Assembly: GCA_027459665.1 (NCBI GenBank)
Contig: DAIDHN010000043.1
Span: 1 to 34,552 of the forward strand
Length of the DNA: 34,552 nucleotides
Reading direction: 5' to 3'
Origin: Chthonomonadaceae bacterium
GTDB lineage: Bacteria > Armatimonadota > Chthonomonadetes > Chthonomonadales > Chthonomonadaceae
Below, piece by piece: positions 15,421 through 24,298 of the stretch. The translations under genes were made by a program, and so were the position numbers. The stretch's first letter is position 1; each line of letters starts with the position of its first letter. The notes below the pieces were generated by a model. The model ran no database searches, was not told the DNA's origin, and was given only the letters and a program-made list of their open reading frames with translations.

Positions 15421-17349
15421 ATGACCGTTCCTCGCTGGCGAAACACCGGTCTTTTGCTGCCAGGCATTGCCCTCGCCTCTCTTTCTGCAGCAGCATGGGC
15501 AAAAACCCCAGCTCTCAAACCCGATCCGGCTCTCAGAAGCTACTACATACCTCTTTCACATGAACCTCATCCTTCTCACGAGGCACTGTTGAAGCTCATC
15601 CGCAAACACATACATTATGTGTTTGTAATCTACCAGGAAAACAGATCATTCGACTCGTATTTTGGTACTTTCCCTGGGGCAGACGGACTGTTTTCACAGC
15701 CGGCAGCAAAAACACCTGGCTTCTATGAGAGCATCATCAATACAGATGGCACTGCGAGCGTAATTCACCCTTTCAGAATTGGGCCATCGCTCTTCGCAGC
15801 AGACACAGATGATATTGACCACTCACACTTTTCCATTACCACTAAAATGGATGGGGAGGGTGCAAAGGCAAAAATGGATCGTTTTGCTGTAACCGAAGAA
15901 CGTCGCTTCTCGCCGACAGGCAACCCCTCGCTCAAGGCTAAACAGTACGGGGAACTTGCTATGGCTTACGAAGATGGTGACACCATTCCATTCCTCTGGA
16001 GATACGCCAACCGCTTTGTTTTGTGCGATCACATATTTCAGCAAATCACAGGGCCGTCCACCCCTGGTAACCTTGCCATCATTTCAGCCCAAACCGGTGC
16101 TACACAATGGATGCTGCATCCAAATGAGGCTTTTGGCAAGGTGCCCTATGGGCCGGGAGTGCCGGTAATCAACGACTCAAATCCATTTTGGGGTTCTTCA
16201 AAAGATCATACAAAAACCGGCAGAATGCCCTGGAACCCTGGAGAGAATCCGCACTATACCCCGCAGTACAACCTTACCTACGCTTCCTTGCCGCTCACGC
16301 TCTCAGGAAACAGGCTGGCAAAAATTGTTCATACCGACAGAGACCCCCAGGGTGATTTGAAAGACATCACAAGTGATATTGCTGCAATTACACACTCTGA
16401 AGATACCGTGATACCGTGGGGATGGTATGAAGAAGGCTTCGACAAAGAGCCAACTGATGAAAACAGCGGCCCTGTAGATGCGGAAGGTACGCACGCTGCA
16501 TATGTCACACACCACAATGGCCCGCAGTACTTTGGATACATCTCAAACAACCCGCAGATGTACTCTCATCTGCATGGCATGCATGACTTTTTTATGGCGG
16601 TGCAGCATCATACTCTGCCAGCCAAGGGGGTCTTTTATATCAAGGGGGGACTGCTCAACCAGTTCAATCTCAAACCCGAAGACCCTGCCGCGCAAGTGCA
16701 GCAGAATTTTCTGGGCGATGATGACCACCCCGGCTATTCCGACTCACGCATTAGTGAATCGCTTGTAGCTGAGACAGTCAACGACATCGCACGAAGCCCC
16801 TACTGGAAACATTGCGCCATCATCATCACATGGGACGACTCTGAAGGTGACTATGACCATGTGCCACCTCCTGCAATCACTACAGGCCCGGATGGCAAGC
16901 AGCTCACAGATGGCCCGAGGGTGCCATTTTTACTCATCTCTCCCTGGAGCAAAACACATTACATAGACCATGCTGTAGGCAGTCAGTCTACGGTTGTACG
17001 ATTCGTAGATGAGGTATTCAATCTCATACCGCTGCAAAAGCTGCCAGATGAACAGAAGGGCATACGCATCGGTGAGAAAAAAGGGCTGGCAAATGAAGGC
17101 CCTACAGATGACAGTCCGCTTGTTACCGATTTGCTGCAGGCTTTTGACCCAGCCAGGCTGACTGGCAGAGCGCCCATGCTGCCCCCATCGTATGCAATCA
17201 TTCCAGAGAAGCTGGTTCTCACGCAGCCAGCCGATCTGCACTACGGATTGAAGCAGTTGGGAATTGTGCCCACCGATTACGCCCTGGGAATACACAATCA
17301 TATCCCGTCAGACTTCAACCCGCGCCCTAGCACCACGCCGGGCAAGTAA
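15421..17349 (+). CDS. Secreted phosphoesterase (phospholipase C / acid phosphatase family, PF04185-like)
   Basis: This 642-aa protein has a Sec-type signal peptide (basic VPRWRNTG, hydrophobic core, ASLSAAAWA cleavage region near residue 27). The mature part opens with the family's metal-binding block YQENRSFDSYFGTFPG (residues 71-86, with N74 and D78). It later has the DDSEGDYDHVPPP block (472-484) and SPWSKTHYIDH, as in bacterial phospholipase C and acid phosphatase AcpA relatives. It probably hydrolyses phosphate esters outside the cytoplasm. The true start is 15421, with AAAGGAGA 8 nt upstream followed directly by the signal peptide; the frame's extension to a GTG at 15352 is not needed. 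It stands alone between the divergent isomerase gene and convergent ruvC. Confidence 0.9.
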   Translation: MTVPRWRNTGLLLPGIALASLSAAAWAKTPALKPDPALRSYYIPLSHEPHPSHEALLKLIRKHIHYVFVIYQENRSFDSYFGTFPGADGLFSQPAAKTPGFYESIINTDGTASVIHPFRIGPSLFAADTDDIDHSHFSITTKMDGEGAKAKMDRFAVTEERRFSPTGNPSLKAKQYGELAMAYEDGDTIPFLWRYANRFVLCDHIFQQITGPSTPGNLAIISAQTGATQWMLHPNEAFGKVPYGPGVPVINDSNPFWGSSKDHTKTGRMPWNPGENPHYTPQYNLTYASLPLTLSGNRLAKIVHTDRDPQGDLKDITSDIAAITHSEDTVIPWGWYEEGFDKEPTDENSGPVDAEGTHAAYVTHHNGPQYFGYISNNPQMYSHLHGMHDFFMAVQHHTLPAKGVFYIKGGLLNQFNLKPEDPAAQVQQNFLGDDDHPGYSDSRISESLVAETVNDIARSPYWKHCAIIITWDDSEGDYDHVPPPAITTGPDGKQLTDGPRVPFLLISPWSKTHYIDHAVGSQSTVVRFVDEVFNLIPLQKLPDEQKGIRIGEKKGLANEGPTDDSPLVTDLLQAFDPARLTGRAPMLPPSYAIIPEKLVLTQPADLHYGLKQLGIVPTDYALGIHNHIPSDFNPRPSTTPGK

Positions 17350-17357
17350 AGCATGAC

Positions 17358-17391
17358 TATCTCCCGGGCAGCTACTTCTGTCCGGGAGATA
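17358..17391. terminator. Bidirectional hairpin overlapping the ruvC stop codon
   Basis: A 14-bp stem (17358-17371 with 17378-17391, one G-U pair) closes on CTACTT. It begins 8 bp after the phosphoesterase stop. The ruvC stop codon (17374-17372) lies in its loop, so one arm is formed by ruvC's last codons. There is no long T-tract on either side, though TACTGTTT follows on the plus strand. Confidence 0.7.
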
Positions 17392-17854
17392 TACTGTTTG
17401 CATGACAAATTGCAATAGCCAGCCCATCTGCAGCATCGTCTGGTTTGGGCGCTTCTACCAAATTCAAAAGCCGTGTAACCATGTACTGCACCTGCTGCTT
17501 CTCCGCAGCGCCATAGCCCACTACTGCAAGCTTTACCTCTGCAGGGCGGTATTCATGCCAGGCAATACCCCGCTGGGCAGCGCTCAGCAGCACCACTCCA
17601 ATACTTCCTCCCACTGCGATTCCCGTATTCACATTGCTTGAAAAAAACAGTCTTTCAGTAACCAGCACTTCAGGCTGATATTCGTGCAAAAGCAGATTCA
17701 GTTCATTGTAAAGCATACAATAGCGCTCTGGCAATGGCATTTTTGCAGGTGTGCGAATTACTCCATGCGCAACGTGCACAAGCTTACCCGGCTTTTTATC
17801 AAGCAGGCCATAGCCAGTAATGGCAGTACCAGGGTCTATGCCAAGTATTCTCAC
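17372..17854 (-). CDS. ruvC: Crossover junction endodeoxyribonuclease RuvC
   Basis: This 160-aa protein is the Holliday-junction resolvase, a homodimeric metal-dependent nuclease of the RNase H fold. The four acidic catalytic residues are present: D7 in GIDPGT, E67 in TERLFF, and D140 and D143 in PDDAADGLAIA, with H151 following. Length matches the family. The GTG start (MRILGIDPG) overlaps the stop of the upstream permease by 4 nt (GTGA), so translation is coupled to the transporter. No ruvA, ruvB or yebC-like gene is present in the window, which is an unusual setting. The C-terminus is encoded in the terminator hairpin. Confidence 0.96.
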   Translation of the reverse strand: MRILGIDPGTAITGYGLLDKKPGKLVHVAHGVIRTPAKMPLPERYCMLYNELNLLLHEYQPEVLVTERLFFSSNVNTGIAVGGSIGVVLLSAAQRGIAWHEYRPAEVKLAVVGYGAAEKQQVQYMVTRLLNLVEAPKPDDAADGLAIAICHANSISPGQK

Positions 17855-18753
17855 AGTGTCCCTTTCTCCTGCCTTCCCAATGCAGCTGGTGGTCTGCTTT
17901 TGCCAACAAGACCAGCAAGTGCAAGAATGGTCATCAAATAGGGCAGTGTATCAAGGCACATAGGGTTTGTAAGATGAATTCCCAGTAGAACGAGTTTGTA
18001 ATTATGTATTTCAAGCTGTGTCTGCAAGGCAAAAAAGAGACCAAAAAATAATGCGCCTCCCGCAGCGCCAAGCGGATTCCATTTGCCAAAAATTACTGCG
18101 GCAAGTGCAATATACCCTTTACCAGCAGAGATGTCGGTAGAGAAGTTATGCGCATCGGCAAGTGTCAGGTAGGCTCCGCCAAGCGCAGCAAAAACACCCG
18201 AGCAGGCAACAGCAAAATAACGCACGCTCTTCACGTTGACGCCTGCCATCATTGCACCCTCCGGGTTCTCTCCTGCAGAACGTATTCGCAGGCCGGTTCT
18301 TGTGCGCTTCACAAACAAGTAAACCAAAAAGGGCAGCAGCAATGCGGGCACTACAAAAAATACGCGTGGCATGCCGGCAACCGATAAACCATTGGGGTAC
18401 AAGTGCAAATAAAAATAACGTGTGACCCCGCTGGCAAGCAGGTTTATGCCTAATCCGCTCACAACATGATCCATACCATATTTCTGTGTAAACATTGCGT
18501 GCAGCAAACCAAAAACAGCCCCTGCAAGTACAGCAGCCAGCAACCCTGCACCATCAGCCAGCCACACTGGTTCGTGGTGCAAAAGGTCAGCGGCACACAC
18601 AGCAAAAAATGCTCCAAAAAGCATAAATCCTTCCAATGCGATGTTCACCACGCCGCTGCGCTCTGATAGTATTCCCCCCATCGCGGCCAGTGCGAGCGGG
18701 GTATAGAAATAGAGTACGGCAAGTACAAATCCTGTCACTACCTGAAGGCTCAT
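17851..18753 (-). CDS. Nucleoside-type ABC importer permease 2 (BPD_transp_2)
   Basis: This 300-aa integral membrane protein has eight or more helices. It carries the family signature region GGILSERSGVVNIALEG near residues 25-41 and the cytoplasmic coupling segment RTRTGLRIRSAGENPEGA near 150-167. Both are typical of the second permease of YufQ/NupQ-type nucleoside or simple-sugar importers. It should pair with the permease encoded just upstream and be powered by the double ATPase. Its ATG overlaps the preceding permease stop by 4 nt, and its own stop overlaps ruvC's GTG, so the chain is translationally coupled. Purine nucleoside uptake is likely by family, but no substrate-binding protein is encoded nearby to confirm it. 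Confidence 0.9.
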   Translation of the reverse strand: MSLQVVTGFVLAVLYFYTPLALAAMGGILSERSGVVNIALEGFMLFGAFFAVCAADLLHHEPVWLADGAGLLAAVLAGAVFGLLHAMFTQKYGMDHVVSGLGINLLASGVTRYFYLHLYPNGLSVAGMPRVFFVVPALLLPFLVYLFVKRTRTGLRIRSAGENPEGAMMAGVNVKSVRYFAVACSGVFAALGGAYLTLADAHNFSTDISAGKGYIALAAVIFGKWNPLGAAGGALFFGLFFALQTQLEIHNYKLVLLGIHLTNPMCLDTLPYLMTILALAGLVGKSRPPAALGRQEKGTL

Positions 18754-19880
18754 CCCACCTCCTCTCCAGAGCTGATTTGAGTGGAATATGCTCCATCATT
18801 CTTATCAGAATTGCTTTTATTAGATTGGCCAGCTAACCTCACCCGTTTTTTGCGCCAGGTGCGCACTCCTGCCAGCAGTATCACCATCGCCTGTACAATC
18901 AGAGCGATGCTGTTTGGCACATTGGTTATTATCTGCATATACTCTGCACCATGGGCCAATGCCCCAAAAAACAGAGCGCTCAGCAATATTCCAGTACCGC
19001 TGGCACCTCCAAGCAAAGCGACTGCGATTCCATCAAACCCATAATTGCCTGCAATACCAGCTACAAAACAGTGCTGCTGCCCCAGTACCAAAACTGCTCC
19101 TGCAATTCCTGCAAGTCCGCCCGAAAGAGACATGCTTGCCATCACAACCCGATCAACTGGCATGCCAGATGCTCTGGCGGCTTCTTCATTTTGCCCTACT
19201 GCTCGTATCTGAAACCCAAACGATGTATTCCTCACTGCCCATGTAACCAGCGCTAAAAAGAATATCGCCAGATAGAAGCCGGCATTCAAGCTGCTTCCGG
19301 CTGCAATAGAATGCAGGTGCGTCGAGCTGGCAATCGCTCTGGTTTGCGGTGCCTGGTACGAAGGGTCTTTGAAATTGTGACTGGCCAGATAGGTGGTAAG
19401 GTCAGCCGCAATGTAGTTAAGCATTATGGTGCTCAGCACTTCATGCACGCCGTAGCGGGTTTTCAGCACGCCCGACAGCCAGCCCCATACTCCACCGGCA
19501 GCACAGCCTGCCGCCAAGGCAAGAGCGATATGCACTGCTCCATTGATGCCAGGAAGGGCAGCCGCAGCTACAGCACAGAAAAAAGCCCCAAAAGTCATCT
19601 GGCCAGGTGCGCCGATGTTAAAAAGACCTGCCCGAAACGCAAGTGATATTGCCAGGCCGGTAAACAAGAGCGGCGTTACATACGCAAGCGATTGTGCTGC
19701 ATGAAAAGCATCAAACTGAAAAGGTGAAAACTGCAGCCCCGTAGCGCCTACCCATAACGCAGAAAACGATGGGCCAGCTGCATAGCCAGACAAGGCAAGA
19801 AACAGAAACATGCACGCAAGCCCTGTAACTACCATGCCGATAGGCCGCAGAAGCGATAGCGCTATCTGGTGCAAACGCAT
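18750..19880 (-). CDS. Nucleoside-type ABC importer permease 1 (BPD_transp_2)
   Basis: This 376-aa membrane protein is the longer partner permease (YufP/NupP type). It shows RAGLFNIGAPGQMTFGA near residues 83-99, the IMLNYIA helix, the SFGFQIRAVGQNEEAARASGM coupling helix and a Gly-rich GGLAGIAGAVLVLGQ stretch. The start is placed at ATG 19880 because AAAAGGG lies 8 nt upstream. A TTG at 19898 would overlap the ATPase stop but sits on top of the ribosome site. The C-terminal tail after the last helix is hydrophilic and basic, then Ser/Asn-rich. The gene follows the ATPase by 14 bp and overlaps the next permease by 4 nt. Confidence 0.9.
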   Translation of the reverse strand: MRLHQIALSLLRPIGMVVTGLACMFLFLALSGYAAGPSFSALWVGATGLQFSPFQFDAFHAAQSLAYVTPLLFTGLAISLAFRAGLFNIGAPGQMTFGAFFCAVAAAALPGINGAVHIALALAAGCAAGGVWGWLSGVLKTRYGVHEVLSTIMLNYIAADLTTYLASHNFKDPSYQAPQTRAIASSTHLHSIAAGSSLNAGFYLAIFFLALVTWAVRNTSFGFQIRAVGQNEEAARASGMPVDRVVMASMSLSGGLAGIAGAVLVLGQQHCFVAGIAGNYGFDGIAVALLGGASGTGILLSALFFGALAHGAEYMQIITNVPNSIALIVQAMVILLAGVRTWRKKRVRLAGQSNKSNSDKNDGAYSTQISSGEEVG

Positions 19881-19894
19881 GTTCACTGCCCTTT

Positions 19895-21448
19895 TCAATC
19901 CACGGCACCTGTCATCAAAGCGCCAACACGCTCAGATGTCGCATCTTTTCTTGCCAGTACCCCTGCCACCCTTCCGTTGTAAAGCACTGCAATCCTATCT
20001 GAAAGCGCCAGTGTTTCATCCAGATCAAGTGAAAACAGCATTACCCCCACTCCGTTGTCTCTTGCATTCTGCAGACGCTGGTGTACTGTGGCAGAGGCGT
20101 TCACATCCAGTCCCCGTGTTGGCTGGCAGGCAAGCAGCACACTGGGCTGGGCGTCCAGTTCTCTCGCAACAACCAGCTTCTGCTGATTGCCTCCGCTTAG
20201 CGAGCCGGCACGGGTAAGCGCGCCGTCGCTGCCCAGCCGAACATCATACTCAGTCAGCATAGTACGCGTTTTTTCAGCAATCTTTCTCCAGTTCAGCAGC
20301 AAACCACCGCCAAACGCTTTCCGCCGCTCAAGCCCCAGCACATAATTTTCCGCCACCGTAAATGTATCAATCATACCCCTGTCATGTCTGTCTTCGGCTA
20401 TGTAGCCTAAACCAGCCTCTCGCCGCCTGCCAGTGTTCATAGAGTTTATCGGGCTCCCATTCAGGCAGATTTCACCGCTGTCTACTTTACGCAGCCCCAG
20501 TACAGCTTCCACAAGTTCGCTTTGCCCGCTGCCATCCACACCTGCAATACCCAGTATCTCGCCTGTATTCAGTTGCAAATCCACCTCATGCAGTCTTTTT
20601 ATGCCGCCAGTACTCACGCTCAGTTTGCGTATCTCAAGTAAAACTCTCGCCTCTGTAGCTTCTATACTGCTTTCCCGCCGGTTACCAGGGCCGGTTTTCT
20701 CACCAATCATCGCCCTCAGCAATTCACCAGGGGTGGTTTGGGCTGTCTGAAAGTCTCCTGCATTTTTCCCACTGCGCAGCACAGTGACAGCATCGCTGTG
20801 TGTCATCACTTCTCGCAGCTTGTGGGTAACAAATACAACAGTAATCCCCTTGTCTCTCAGCCGCTTCAGAAGCGCAAATAGTGTGTCCGACTCAGAGGGT
20901 GCAAGGGTAGCAGTAGGCTCGTCCAGCAGCAATATTTTCGCGCCTCTGTAAAGCGCTTTCAATATCTCTACCTTCTGCCTCGATGCCACCGAAAGCTGTG
21001 AGGCAGGCTGAAAAAAATCCAGTGCCTCCATTCCCAGCTGTTCAGCCAGTTTCTTACCCGGTTCAACAGCTTTGGCAAATGGAATAATCCACTGTTCCTC
21101 TGCGCCAAGCAGCAGGTTCTCAAGTACAGTAAGCGCCGGTATCAGCGAATAGTGCTGGCTCACCAGACCAATGCCGCTTTTAATCGCATCCGCCGAGCTG
21201 TTCAACCTGCCTGTAACCTCCTCACCCTCAATCCAGATACGACCCTCATCAGGCGGAAACTTGCCAAACAAAATGTTCAGCAGGGTAGACTTGCCTGCTC
21301 CATTCTCGCCTATGACTGCATGAAAAGTACCGCGGCGCACAGCTAAATGAATGTGATCATTTGCCAGCACTCCCGGAAAAGCATGAGTAATCCCCTCCAT
21401 GCGCAAAGCATATTTTACGGCTTCTGTTCCGGTGGCCAATAATAACAT
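19895..21448 (-). CDS. Nucleoside-type ABC importer, double ATP-binding protein
   Basis: This 517-aa protein carries two fused ABC domains, as usual for nucleoside and monosaccharide importers. The first has a full Walker A (GENGAGKST, 47-55), a non-canonical signature LSVASRQKVEI and Walker B LLLDEPTATLAP. The second has a degenerate Walker A (GVDGSGQSE), a good LSGGNQQKL signature and Walker B LLACQPTRGLD. This asymmetry is normal for the family. The frame extends to 21562, but the extra N-terminus is Cys/Tyr-rich and unlike the family, so ATG 21448 is chosen. The ribosome site there (AGAAAGCAGG) is weak. It is the first gene of the minus-strand unit ATPase-permease-permease-ruvC. Confidence 0.9.
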   Translation of the reverse strand: MLLLATGTEAVKYALRMEGITHAFPGVLANDHIHLAVRRGTFHAVIGENGAGKSTLLNILFGKFPPDEGRIWIEGEEVTGRLNSSADAIKSGIGLVSQHYSLIPALTVLENLLLGAEEQWIIPFAKAVEPGKKLAEQLGMEALDFFQPASQLSVASRQKVEILKALYRGAKILLLDEPTATLAPSESDTLFALLKRLRDKGITVVFVTHKLREVMTHSDAVTVLRSGKNAGDFQTAQTTPGELLRAMIGEKTGPGNRRESSIEATEARVLLEIRKLSVSTGGIKRLHEVDLQLNTGEILGIAGVDGSGQSELVEAVLGLRKVDSGEICLNGSPINSMNTGRRREAGLGYIAEDRHDRGMIDTFTVAENYVLGLERRKAFGGGLLLNWRKIAEKTRTMLTEYDVRLGSDGALTRAGSLSGGNQQKLVVARELDAQPSVLLACQPTRGLDVNASATVHQRLQNARDNGVGVMLFSLDLDETLALSDRIAVLYNGRVAGVLARKDATSERVGALMTGAVD

Positions 21449-21696
21449 CCTGCTTTCTAACGCTTTAGAATGTGTAATCACTGCATGCCAATAAGAATAC
21501 CCTCTAGTGTAATACAAGAAACCGCTGGTAGGCAAATATGCAGCGCAGCAAGCTGCCTTCAAGGGCGCATCACAAAATATTTATGCGGGAAACAACTTTT
21601 TTGTGATAATCTATAGTATCTAGTCTGCAATATGCTGACTGAACGTATTGAGAAATAGCAGCATTCAAACGGTCACTTCATCGTTAAACGGTTTGG

Positions 21697-21702
21697 TACA
21701 AT
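21697..21702 (+). promoter_or_regulatory. -10 box implying a leaderless mRNA for the TPR-AAA gene
   Basis: TACAAT ends 7 nt before the A of the ATG at 21710, exactly where a transcription start would fall on the start codon. There is no Shine-Dalgarno-like sequence in between or just upstream. A clear -35 is not seen. The arrangement matches the TANNNT-leaderless pattern known from Deinococcota and Actinomycetota. Confidence 0.45.
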
Positions 21703-21709
21703 TGAGTAT

Positions 21710-22984
21710 ATGCCAGATTTACCTATCAGTACTTTTCAAGAGATTATGCACACCGGTATGCAGTATGCACGCTCATTCCAGTGGTCTGCAGCGGTAGATC
21801 ACTACAGACGTGCCATCGCTGTAGACCCCGAATCACTTGAGGCCAGATTCCGCCTGGGATGGGCGCTGTGCAATCAGGCTGAGGCCGATAAGCCTTCTCT
21901 GGCAGACATGGCTATGGTATATGGGGCGCAGGTGCTTGGTTTTGAACAAGCAGCAAGAGATGGCCGCAGGAGGTTTCAGAATAACCGTCTGCTTCTCAAA
22001 GATGCAGTTTTTTACCTCAACTCTGTACTTGAAAAAGACCCCAACCACGCAAGAGCGCTGCATTATCTGGCAAAGGCGCTGTTTGCCCTCGATCAGAAAG
22101 CTGATGCAGAACAGGCGGCAAGAAAAGCAGCTCAGCTTGAACCGGCAAATGCGGCGTATACAAATCTGGCACAAAACTTCGATAGCACGACCCCATCCAG
22201 CACAGTATCTTCTGAGAGCATGGCTAATACTCCCCATACATGGGACGAGCTTGTGCTTGAACTGCGCACAAAAAGAGAGTTGCGCCAAATGCAAATCATG
22301 CTCGAAAAACCAGACATGGCGCGTGAGCTTGGTGTGCATCCTCCAACAGGAATATTGCTAAAGGGGCCGCCTGGCACAGGCAAAACTACCATCGCACGAG
22401 TACTCGCTTATGAGGCGCAATGCAATTTCGTCTCTATATCACCTGCAGATATCAATCAGATGTACGTAGGTGAAAGCGAAAAAAAAGTGCGTGACATATT
22501 CGCAAAAGCACGCGCTTCCTCACCATGCATCATCTTTATTGACGAAATAGATGCCCTTCTCCCTGTAAGACAAGGAGGGGTAGCCATTCACTCAGATAAG
22601 GTGGTAAACCAGTTCCTGCAGGAAATGGATGGCATCACGCCAAATACCAGAGTGTTTGTGGTTGGGGCTACCAACAGGCCAGACATGCTTGACCCGGCAG
22701 TGCGCAGAGGCGGGCGACTCTCTAGAGAAATCGAAATTCCGCTGCCAGACTACAATGCACGACTGCAGCTTTTTCAGCTCTGCACACGCAGCACAAACCT
22801 TTGCAGCGATGTATCGCTTGAAGAGCTTGCCAGTGGTTCTGCAGGCTACAGCGGCGCAGACATCAAGGCGCTGGTGAATGAAGCAGGCTTAATAGCTCTC
22901 ATTCGACTCACAGACACAGAGCCTGAAAGCCCAAAACAACTCAAGCAGGAAGACTTTCTGGCTGCTTTCAAAAACCTCGGATAA
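21710..22984 (+). CDS. TPR-containing AAA+ ATPase (Cdc48/spastin-like module)
   Basis: This 424-aa cytoplasmic protein joins two TPR-like helical repeats (about 8-55 and 98-155) to a single AAA+ domain (about 180-420). The AAA part has Walker A GPPGTGKT (219-226), pore-loop region PADINQMYVGESEKKVRDIF, Walker B IIFIDEIDALLP near 274-285, sensor 1 GATNRPD, and arginine-finger candidates in DPAVRRGGRLSREI. A C-terminal SGADIKALVNEA lid follows. No protease domain is attached, so it probably remodels or unfolds partners recruited by the TPR segment. The linker (about 158-175) is Ser/Thr-rich. It lacks a ribosome site and appears leaderless. gpmA follows 21 bp later. Confidence 0.85.
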   Translation: MPDLPISTFQEIMHTGMQYARSFQWSAAVDHYRRAIAVDPESLEARFRLGWALCNQAEADKPSLADMAMVYGAQVLGFEQAARDGRRRFQNNRLLLKDAVFYLNSVLEKDPNHARALHYLAKALFALDQKADAEQAARKAAQLEPANAAYTNLAQNFDSTTPSSTVSSESMANTPHTWDELVLELRTKRELRQMQIMLEKPDMARELGVHPPTGILLKGPPGTGKTTIARVLAYEAQCNFVSISPADINQMYVGESEKKVRDIFAKARASSPCIIFIDEIDALLPVRQGGVAIHSDKVVNQFLQEMDGITPNTRVFVVGATNRPDMLDPAVRRGGRLSREIEIPLPDYNARLQLFQLCTRSTNLCSDVSLEELASGSAGYSGADIKALVNEAGLIALIRLTDTEPESPKQLKQEDFLAAFKNLG

Positions 22985-23005
22985 ATAATACTAGAAGGAT
23001 AACAC

Positions 23006-23617
23006 ATGACAAAACTAGTGCTGTTGCGGCACGGTCAATCTGCATGGAACCTGGAGAACAGATTCACCGGATGGATTGACATAGATCTCACCCAGCAAGG
23101 TATGGAAGAAGCAAGAGAAGCAGGCGAAAAAATTAAAATCGCTGGTATTCACTTGCAGAATGCATACTGCTCGGTGCTTAAGAGGGCGATAGATACTCTC
23201 AAAATTGCCCTCCATGCCTGCGGACAGGAAGATATTCCAGTGCTTTATGACCAGGCTCTGAATGAAAGACATTACGGAGACCTGCAGGGTCTGAACAAGG
23301 ATGAAACTGCAAGGAAATTTGGAGACGAACAGGTTAAAATCTGGCGCAGAAGCTACTCTGTGCGTCCCCCAGGGGGCGAAAGCCTCAAAGATACTGCAGA
23401 ACGTACACTGCCATACTTTCAAAAACACATTCTGCCCGAAGTAAAAGATGGCAAAAATATTCTGATTTCTGCACATGGCAACAGCCTGAGAGCGATTGTA
23501 ATGTACCTTGACAAACTCACCGAGGAAGAGGTTATCTCACTCAATATCCCTAACGGCATTCCCATTGTGTACACTATGAACTCGCAAGGCGATCTGCTTT
23601 CCAAGCAAGAACTGTAA
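23006..23617 (+). CDS. gpmA: 2,3-bisphosphoglycerate-dependent phosphoglycerate mutase, short form
   Basis: This 203-aa enzyme interconverts 3- and 2-phosphoglycerate in glycolysis. It shows LVLLRHGQSAWN with the phospho-accepting H9, FTGWIDIDLTQQG, the ERHYGDLQGLNK acid loop, WRRSYSVRPPGGES and the second catalytic histidine in SAHGNSLRAI. It is about 45 residues shorter than E. coli GpmA, lacking an internal segment after PPGGES and most of the C-terminal tail, like other compact bacterial forms. AGAAGGAT lies 6 nt upstream of the ATG. It sits in a plus-strand group with the TPR-AAA gene and a membrane-anchored unknown that starts 1 nt after its stop. Confidence 0.93.
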   Translation: MTKLVLLRHGQSAWNLENRFTGWIDIDLTQQGMEEAREAGEKIKIAGIHLQNAYCSVLKRAIDTLKIALHACGQEDIPVLYDQALNERHYGDLQGLNKDETARKFGDEQVKIWRRSYSVRPPGGESLKDTAERTLPYFQKHILPEVKDGKNILISAHGNSLRAIVMYLDKLTEEEVISLNIPNGIPIVYTMNSQGDLLSKQEL

Positions 23618-23618
23618 A

Positions 23619-24296
23619 ATGCCTCCTGTATCTGCCTCGCATAGAGAACTCACTACCTTCCTGCTTGTGCTGGCAGGCTTGGGAGTGCTCTCCTTGCTGC
23701 TGCTTGGCATATGGATGCAGATGCGCAGAACTGCTCTGCGCTCGTGGCAAAAACTGGCCGATGAGTTTAAGGGCGAATTCAAGGCAAAAAATCAGTTTCA
23801 GCCGGATGCTGTAACCGGCACGTACAAGGGTAGACCGCTCATTCTCGAAACTGCCATAAGCATGGAAGAAGAGACGCCCTATTTTCACACCAGATGCGTT
23901 ATGCCCCTGCGTAATAAAGCAGGGTTTATTCTAGGTCTGCGAAGAAAAAGCATGCTGGAAGAAGTGCAGTTTAGAAACACTCCCTCCGGCTTCGACTTGA
24001 GTAGTGAAGAATTTCAGAAGCGATTTTTTGTGGTATGCAATATGGCTTCACACCTGAACAATGTGCTCAACGCCGATGCTGCAAAAGAGCTTCTGCGATA
24101 TGCTGATGTAGAAGTATACATACGACTGCAGACTCTTGAATGGAGGCGTGCCGGAGAAATATCAGACCGGAAAGCAATCAAAAACCTGACCGATGTTCTG
24201 ATACAGTTCGCAGAAGCAATAGAACTGCTTCCCGGTACGTCTCTTACCCTCACAGAAAAACTGGCGGATGAAGCGCTGCTCGCCAAAGGAATTTAG
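23619..24296 (+). CDS. Single-pass membrane protein of unknown function, 225 aa
   Basis: I do not recognise this family. The N-terminus has one clear transmembrane helix (about 12-33, LTTFLLVLAGLGVLSLLLLG) followed by basic residues, so the remaining 190 residues should be cytoplasmic. The soluble part begins WQKLADEFKGEF and continues with a GTYKGRPLILET strand. This resembles a pattern in bacterial proteins annotated only as hypothetical, and it has a helical C-terminal half. There is no catalytic motif. The ATG follows gpmA's stop after a single nucleotide with only a weak ribosome site, so translation probably depends on gpmA. Its stop is 2 bp from the convergent copA stop. Confidence 0.65.
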   Translation: MPPVSASHRELTTFLLVLAGLGVLSLLLLGIWMQMRRTALRSWQKLADEFKGEFKAKNQFQPDAVTGTYKGRPLILETAISMEEETPYFHTRCVMPLRNKAGFILGLRRKSMLEEVQFRNTPSGFDLSSEEFQKRFFVVCNMASHLNNVLNADAAKELLRYADVEVYIRLQTLEWRRAGEISDRKAIKNLTDVLIQFAEAIELLPGTSLTLTEKLADEALLAKGI

Positions 24297-24298
24297 TT

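Noticed and set aside
21449-21562. 38-residue N-terminal extension of the ABC ATPase
   Set aside because: The extension is Cys/Tyr/Ser-rich and unlike family members, which begin shortly before MEGI-type sequence.
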